9,825 nucleotides of DNA, from positions 1 through 9,825 of the forward strand of contig CANHSW010000051.1 of assembly GCA_947463165.1 (NCBI GenBank), in the 5' to 3' direction. Under the pieces are notes generated by a model. It saw only the letters and a list, made by a program, of their open reading frames with translations, was not told the DNA's origin and did no database searches. Shown piece by piece: positions 7,156-9,825 of this stretch. This DNA comes from Cyanobacteriota bacterium (GTDB lineage Bacteria > Cyanobacteriota > Cyanobacteriia > PCC-6307 > Cyanobiaceae). Position 1 is the stretch's first letter, and each line of letters starts with the position of its first letter. Made by a program: the position numbers and the translations under genes.

Positions 7156-7974
7156 TCAGAACAGGGCCGGGCGGCGATGCTGCAGGCTGGGCATCTGGTT
7201 GCGCACCCGCTGCAGGTGGGCCAGATCGATCGGGGCGATCGCCAGCCCGGGTGCCACGCCGGCATCGGCCAGCACCGTGCCCCAGGGATCGATCACCAGG
7301 GCATGGCCATGGGTGTGGCGGCGGTCGTAGTTGGTGCCCGTTTGGGCGGGAGCGATCACGTAGGCGGTGTTCTCGATCGCCCTGGCCTGCAGCAGCACCT
7401 GCCAGTGGTCTTTGCCCGTATAGGCGGTGAAGGCCGCCGGCACCATCAGCAGGTCTGCCCCAGCACTGGCCAGCTGGCGATAGAGCTCGGGAAAGCGCAC
7501 GTCGTAGCAGATGGAGAGGCCCACCCGCCCCAAACCGCTCACCTCAGCCACGGGAGGCAGCTGATCCCCTGGGGTCACAGTGGACGACTCCCGATAGGTG
7601 ATGCCATCGGGAAGATCCACATCAAACAGGTGGATCTTGTCGTAGCGGGCCAGCAGCTGGCCCTCCTGGCTCACCAGTTCCGCCCGGTTGAAGGTGTGGC
7701 CCGGGCCCGCCGGCACGGGGAAACCCCCGCCCAGCAGGGTCACCTGGTAGCGCCGGGCCATGGTGACCAGGAATTGGCTGCAGCGTTCCGCCAGGCTTTC
7801 AGCCAGCTCCAGGCGCTTTTGGTCAGCGCCCATGAAGGCGAAATTTTCCGGCAGCCCCACCAGCTCGGCACCGCGGCGGGCCGCCAGCTCAATCAGCTCC
7901 TCCGCTGCGGCGAAATTGATATCCGGGTCGGGGGTGCTGGTGAGTTGCACCGCTGCCACCAGAACACTGCTCAC
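7156..7974 (-). CDS. Nitrilase-superfamily amidase, Nit1-like (probable deaminated glutathione amidase)
   Basis: This is a 272-residue cytoplasmic C-N hydrolase. The catalytic triad is visible: E44 in LPENFAFM, K113 in YDKIHLFDVD and C156 in ICYDVRFPELY. AFTAYTGKDHW (181-191) and the DPWG motif (229-232) are typical of the Nit1 branch, whose members hydrolyse deaminated glutathione as metabolite repair. The substrate here is inferred. The chosen start is a GTG at 7974, which gives MSSVLVAAVQLTSTP and the usual length. The open frame continues to 8079 only by reading through the repeat island, giving low-complexity Gly/Pro/Trp sequence. A weak GGATGG lies upstream of the GTG. The amidase gene follows after 7 bases, so this gene probably heads the nit-amiC-murI-sds transcript or continues one from comB. 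Confidence 0.9.
   Translation of the reverse strand: MSSVLVAAVQLTSTPDPDINFAAAEELIELAARRGAELVGLPENFAFMGADQKRLELAESLAERCSQFLVTMARRYQVTLLGGGFPVPAGPGHTFNRAELVSQEGQLLARYDKIHLFDVDLPDGITYRESSTVTPGDQLPPVAEVSGLGRVGLSICYDVRFPELYRQLASAGADLLMVPAAFTAYTGKDHWQVLLQARAIENTAYVIAPAQTGTNYDRRHTHGHALVIDPWGTVLADAGVAPGLAIAPIDLAHLQRVRNQMPSLQHRRPALF
7235..7242. repeat. HIP1 octamer
   Basis: GCGATCGC, the highly iterated palindrome of many cyanobacterial genomes, lies inside the nitrilase-family gene. With the copy at 9270-9277 it weakly supports a cyanobacterial origin. Two copies in about 9.8 kb is a modest density. Confidence 0.6.
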
Positions 7975-7983
7975 CAGCCCATC

Positions 7984-8037
7984 CGCCCATACGCCCAAAA
8001 TCGTAGGGGGAGGCCCTCCAATCCCCCCTCCCGCCAG
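7984..8037. repeat. Intergenic repeat module, copy A
   Basis: This copy carries, in order, CGCCCATACGCCCAAAA, TCGTAGG, GGCCCTCCAAT, a C-rich run and CCCGCCAG. The same blocks appear in the same order at 8240-8300 (copy B), with CGCCCACACGCCCAAAC, a 13-base insertion, TCGTAGG, CCCTCCAATTG and CCGCCAG. Copy A lacks the inverted arm that makes copy B a palindrome. A further partial CGCCCATACG is at 8152-8161. The block order is seen directly; descent from one ancestral module is inference. Confidence 0.6.
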
Positions 8038-8116
8038 ATGGCCCCTCCCGCCAGGGCGCCAATGTCGCCAGGGCGCCAATGCCGCTATGTAGCCAATGCC
8101 GCCAGCGAAGCAATAC
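8025..8116. repeat. Tandem array with a 17-bp period
   Basis: Units begin with CGCCAG or a variant at 8032, 8049, 8066, 8083 and 8100, all exactly 17 bases apart. The units at 8049 and 8066 (CGCCAGGGCGCCAATGT/C) match at 16 of 17 positions. Those at 8083 and 8100 match the 8066 unit at 13 and 12 positions. CCCCTCCCGCCAG also recurs 17 bases apart (8025 and 8042). A period of 17 shifts reading frame, so the array is unlikely to be coding. Most units contain GGCGCC or its remains. There are no spacers between units. Confidence 0.75.
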
Positions 8117-8183
8117 CACCAGAACCCCGCTCACCGTTCCCTCCGCCCAATCGCCCATACGTCCATCCGGCCAAACGCCAAAA

Positions 8184-8231
8184 CGCCTCTCCGCCCCTCC
8201 GCCTCTCCGCCTCTCCGCCTCTCCGCCTCTC
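8184..8231. repeat. Six tandem copies of the octamer CGCCTCTC
   Basis: Contiguous 8-mers run from 8184 to 8231. Five are identical and the second (8192-8199) reads CGCCCCTC. The minus strand, which is the transcribed sense for comB and nit, is therefore a G/A-rich tract of GAGAGGCG units. Such a tract is prone to replication slippage and might form unusual DNA or RNA structure. No coding role is apparent. Confidence 0.85.
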
Positions 8232-8239
8232 CACCCAAC

Positions 8240-8300
8240 CGCCCACACGCCCAAACCCCCATCCGCCCGTCGTAGGCCCTCCAATTGCCCCTGCCGCCAG
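8240..8300. repeat. Intergenic repeat module, copy B
   Basis: This is the second copy of the module at 7984-8037, about 256 bases away in the same orientation. It shares the CGCCCAYACGCCCAAA, TCGTAGG, CCCTCCAAT and CCGCCAG blocks in order. Its 3' half is the left arm and loop of the palindrome at 8265-8329. Confidence 0.6.
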
Positions 8301-8329
8301 GGGGGGCAATTGGAGGGCCTACGACGGGC
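8265..8329 (-). repeat. Perfect 27-bp inverted repeat with an 11-base loop
   Basis: The arm at 8265-8291 is the exact reverse complement of 8303-8329, and the loop is 8292-8302. It begins 8 bases after the comB stop codon, so the comB transcript would end in or pass through a very stable GC-rich hairpin. No T tract follows on either strand, so it is not a classical intrinsic terminator. It may protect or process the 3' end of comB mRNA, or it may be a palindromic repeat element that landed here. The loop region resembles the neighbouring 17-bp array (CCCCTSCCGCCAGGG in both). Confidence 0.9.
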
Positions 8330-8337
8330 AGGGCTAA

Positions 8338-9093
8338 TTAGCTGGCCTGGAGCACCCCAGGCTGGGTCTGCACCGGCACGATCGTGAGGTTGTCCACGGC
8401 GGCGCAGCAGACAAAATCGGCGTCGTGGTTGCCGATGCCGATCAGTCTTTGGCCGTGGCTGGCGGCCCGTAGGCAGGTTTCGGTGTCGTGGCGCCACTGC
8501 TGCCACAGGGCCAGGGCCGCCAGGGCTTCGTCATTGCCGCAGCTCACCGCCAGGTGGGGTGCCACCGCCAATTCCATGGCCGCCGACACCACCGCCCCGG
8601 CCGCCAGGCTGTCCTCCAGGGAGTAATCGCCCTCCCAGCCGCTGCCGACGATCCAAACCCGCTCAGCTCCGGCCTCCACCAGGCGCCGGGCCACGGCGGT
8701 GCGATTGCCCAGGCAGGCCGTGAGCAGCAGGGGCACCGCCAGAACGGCCGCCAGGGAGCGGGTGCCATTGGTGGTGCTCATGAAGATGCGCTTGCCGCCC
8801 ACCAGCTCCGGCGTCACCGCCAGGGGGGAATTGCCCAGGTCGTAGCCCTCCACCCGTTTGCCGCCGCGCTCGCCCGCCCGCAGCCGCTGCTGTTCGGGCC
8901 AGGCGGCCGCCGCCTGTTCCAGGGAGGCCAGGTCTGCGAAGGCCTGGATGGCCTCGGCGCCGTTTTGCAGCGACCAGGCAATCGTGGTGGTGGCCCGCAG
9001 CACGTCGATCACCACCGCCGCATCGGGACCGCCCTCGCCCGGGGCGATCACGGCGGGTACGGCTTCAGAGCTGTGGAAATAGGAGATGCGCAT
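8338..9093 (-). CDS. comB: ComB-like protein (probable 2-phosphosulfolactate phosphatase)
   Basis: The family takes its name from an archaeal phosphatase that turns 2-phosphosulfolactate into sulfolactate in coenzyme M synthesis. Members are also common in cyanobacteria, where their role is unclear. The 251-residue protein carries the family blocks [10 protein letters not shown] (28-37), [17 protein letters not shown] (74-90), STTNGTRSL (106-114), [19 protein letters not shown] (150-168) and a C-terminal [15 protein letters not shown] (221-235). It has no signal peptide or membrane segment, so it is probably cytoplasmic. The ATG at 9093 gives the normal N terminus, and no Shine-Dalgarno is seen. 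It diverges from the UbiD-family gene over 53 bases and is followed by a strong hairpin. Family membership is well supported. The phosphatase reaction and the gene symbol are carried over from archaea and may not hold in this host. Confidence 0.88.
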   Translation of the reverse strand: MRISYFHSSEAVPAVIAPGEGGPDAAVVIDVLRATTTIAWSLQNGAEAIQAFADLASLEQAAAAWPEQQRLRAGERGGKRVEGYDLGNSPLAVTPELVGGKRIFMSTTNGTRSLAAVLAVPLLLTACLGNRTAVARRLVEAGAERVWIVGSGWEGDYSLEDSLAAGAVVSAAMELAVAPHLAVSCGNDEALAALALWQQWRHDTETCLRAASHGQRLIGIGNHDADFVCCAAVDNLTIVPVQTQPGVLQAS

Positions 9094-9146
9094 GGTGACA
9101 GTCGAGCGGAGGGGTGCGCCACAGTAGGCACAGTCTGCGATTCGTT
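9094..9146. promoter_or_regulatory. Short divergent region between comB and the UbiD-family gene
   Basis: Only 53 bases separate the two start codons, so promoters for both would have to overlap each other or lie within the genes. CACAG occurs twice 10 bases apart (CACAGTAGGCACAGTC), which could be a binding site or chance. No hexamer pair with standard spacing is visible on either strand. Confidence 0.35.
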
Positions 9147-9825
9147 ATGGCCTCGGCCGGTTTCAGTAAACGCAGCCGGCGCGACCTGCGGGGTTTTATT
9201 CAGCTGTTGGAGCAGCGGGGCCAATTGCGCCGCATCACCGCTGCGGTGGATCCCGATCTGGAGCTGGCGGCGATCGCCGATCGGGTGCTCGGCCTCGGCG
9301 GGCCGGCGCTGTTGTTTGAAAACGTGATCGGCTCCCGGATGCCGGTGGCGATCAACCTGCTGGGCACCTTGGAACGGGTGCTCTGGAGCATGGGCATGGA
9401 GCGGGCCGAGGAGCTGGAGGCCCTGGGGGAGCGGCTGGCTTTATTGCAGCAACCCAGGCCGCCCAAGGGACTGGCGGAATTGCAGCGCTTTGGCGGGGTG
9501 CTCTGGGATCTGGTGATGGCCCGGCCGGATCTGGACCTGATACCTCCCTGCCACCAGCGGGTGTTCAAGGGCGACCAGGTGAATCTCGATGCGCTACCCC
9601 TGCTGCGACCCTGGCCAGGCGACGGCGGCCGCATCATCACCCTGGGCCTGGTGATCACCAAGGATCCAGAAACCGGCACCCCCAACGTTGGCGTGTACCG
9701 GTTGCAGCAGCAATCGATCAATACCCTCTCGGTGCATTGGCTGAGCGTGCGGGGGGGCGCCCGGCATCTGCGCAAGGCGGCAGCCCTGGGCGTGCCCCTG
9801 GAGATCGCCGTGGCCATCGGCGTGC
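9147..9825 (+). CDS. ubiD: UbiD-family decarboxylase, N-terminal part (runs off the window)
   Basis: This is a prenylated-FMN-dependent decarboxylase. In cyanobacteria the UbiD homologue is thought to decarboxylate 4-hydroxy-3-solanesylbenzoate on the way to plastoquinone-9. The window holds 226 codons from the ATG at 9147 and no stop; full-length members have about 500. Recognisable blocks are RDLRGFIQLLEQRGQLRRI (12-30), PALLFENV (53-60), the cofactor and metal region GLVITKDPETGTPNVGVYRL (167-186) with N180 and R185, and LSVHWLSVRGGARHLRKA (194-211). The catalytic glutamates lie beyond the window, so an intact active site cannot be confirmed. The gene diverges from comB and has no clear Shine-Dalgarno sequence. 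The plastoquinone role is inferred from family and host; another UbiD substrate is possible. Confidence 0.92.
   Translation, partial: MASAGFSKRSRRDLRGFIQLLEQRGQLRRITAAVDPDLELAAIADRVLGLGGPALLFENVIGSRMPVAINLLGTLERVLWSMGMERAEELEALGERLALLQQPRPPKGLAELQRFGGVLWDLVMARPDLDLIPPCHQRVFKGDQVNLDALPLLRPWPGDGGRIITLGLVITKDPETGTPNVGVYRLQQQSINTLSVHWLSVRGGARHLRKAAALGVPLEIAVAIGV
9270..9277. repeat. HIP1 octamer
   Basis: This is the second GCGATCGC copy in the window, inside the UbiD-family gene. Confidence 0.6.

Noticed and set aside
8025..8116. CRISPR array
   Set aside because: The units are contiguous with a 17-base step, so there are no unique spacers, and no cas gene is in the window.
8265..8329. Classical intrinsic terminator for comB
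   Set aside because: The stem is very stable, but no run of T follows on either strand.
7021..8337. Plus-strand open frame of 438 codons across the nitrilase-family gene and the repeat island
   Set aside because: It is antisense to a gene with a clear Glu-Lys-Cys triad, and its end simply translates the C/T-rich repeats.

Overview
The window looks like a chromosomal segment of a GC-rich alpha-cyanobacterium of the Cyanobium/Synechococcus picocyanobacterial type. This rests on protein resemblance: a 323-residue long-chain prenyl diphosphate synthase, a UbiD decarboxylase, a ComB-like protein and a 272-residue nitrilase-family enzyme. Two HIP1 octamers (GCGATCGC), the high GC of the genes and weak Shine-Dalgarno use agree with it. 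The genus is an inference.

Layout. Bases 1-407 are AT-rich, carry no convincing gene, and hold two short terminal-inverted-repeat relics flanked by TTA. On the minus strand follow a small zinc-ribbon/one-membrane-segment protein (408-734) and acetyl-CoA synthetase acs (798-2783). A 324-base gap without a visible gene separates acs from a divergent plus-strand HAD hydrolase (3108-3779). The HAD gene converges on a minus-strand cluster across a 191-base gap that contains two operator-like near-repeats. In transcription order the cluster is comB (9093-8338), a 363-base repeat island, a Nit1-type amidase (7974-7156), an AmiC-type N-acetylmuramoyl-L-alanine amidase (7148-5787), murI (5790-4966) and sds (4942-3971). 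A UbiD-family decarboxylase diverges from comB at 9147 and runs off the window.

Functions. MurI supplies D-glutamate for peptidoglycan and the AmiC-type amidase cleaves it. The two genes overlap by 4 bases (ATGA). Sds makes the C45 prenyl tail of plastoquinone-9, and UbiD is the likely decarboxylase of the prenylated 4-hydroxybenzoate intermediate, so two plastoquinone steps flank the cluster. Acs activates acetate. The roles of ComB, the HAD protein and the zinc-ribbon protein are not settled by the sequence.

The least ordinary DNA is the comB-nit intergenic island (7975-8337). It combines a perfect 27-bp inverted repeat, a tandem array of period 17, six copies of an octamer, and two diverged copies of a longer module. 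The palindrome and the 17-base array share sequence, which suggests one repeat family. I see no defence system, CRISPR array, prophage or complete insertion sequence.
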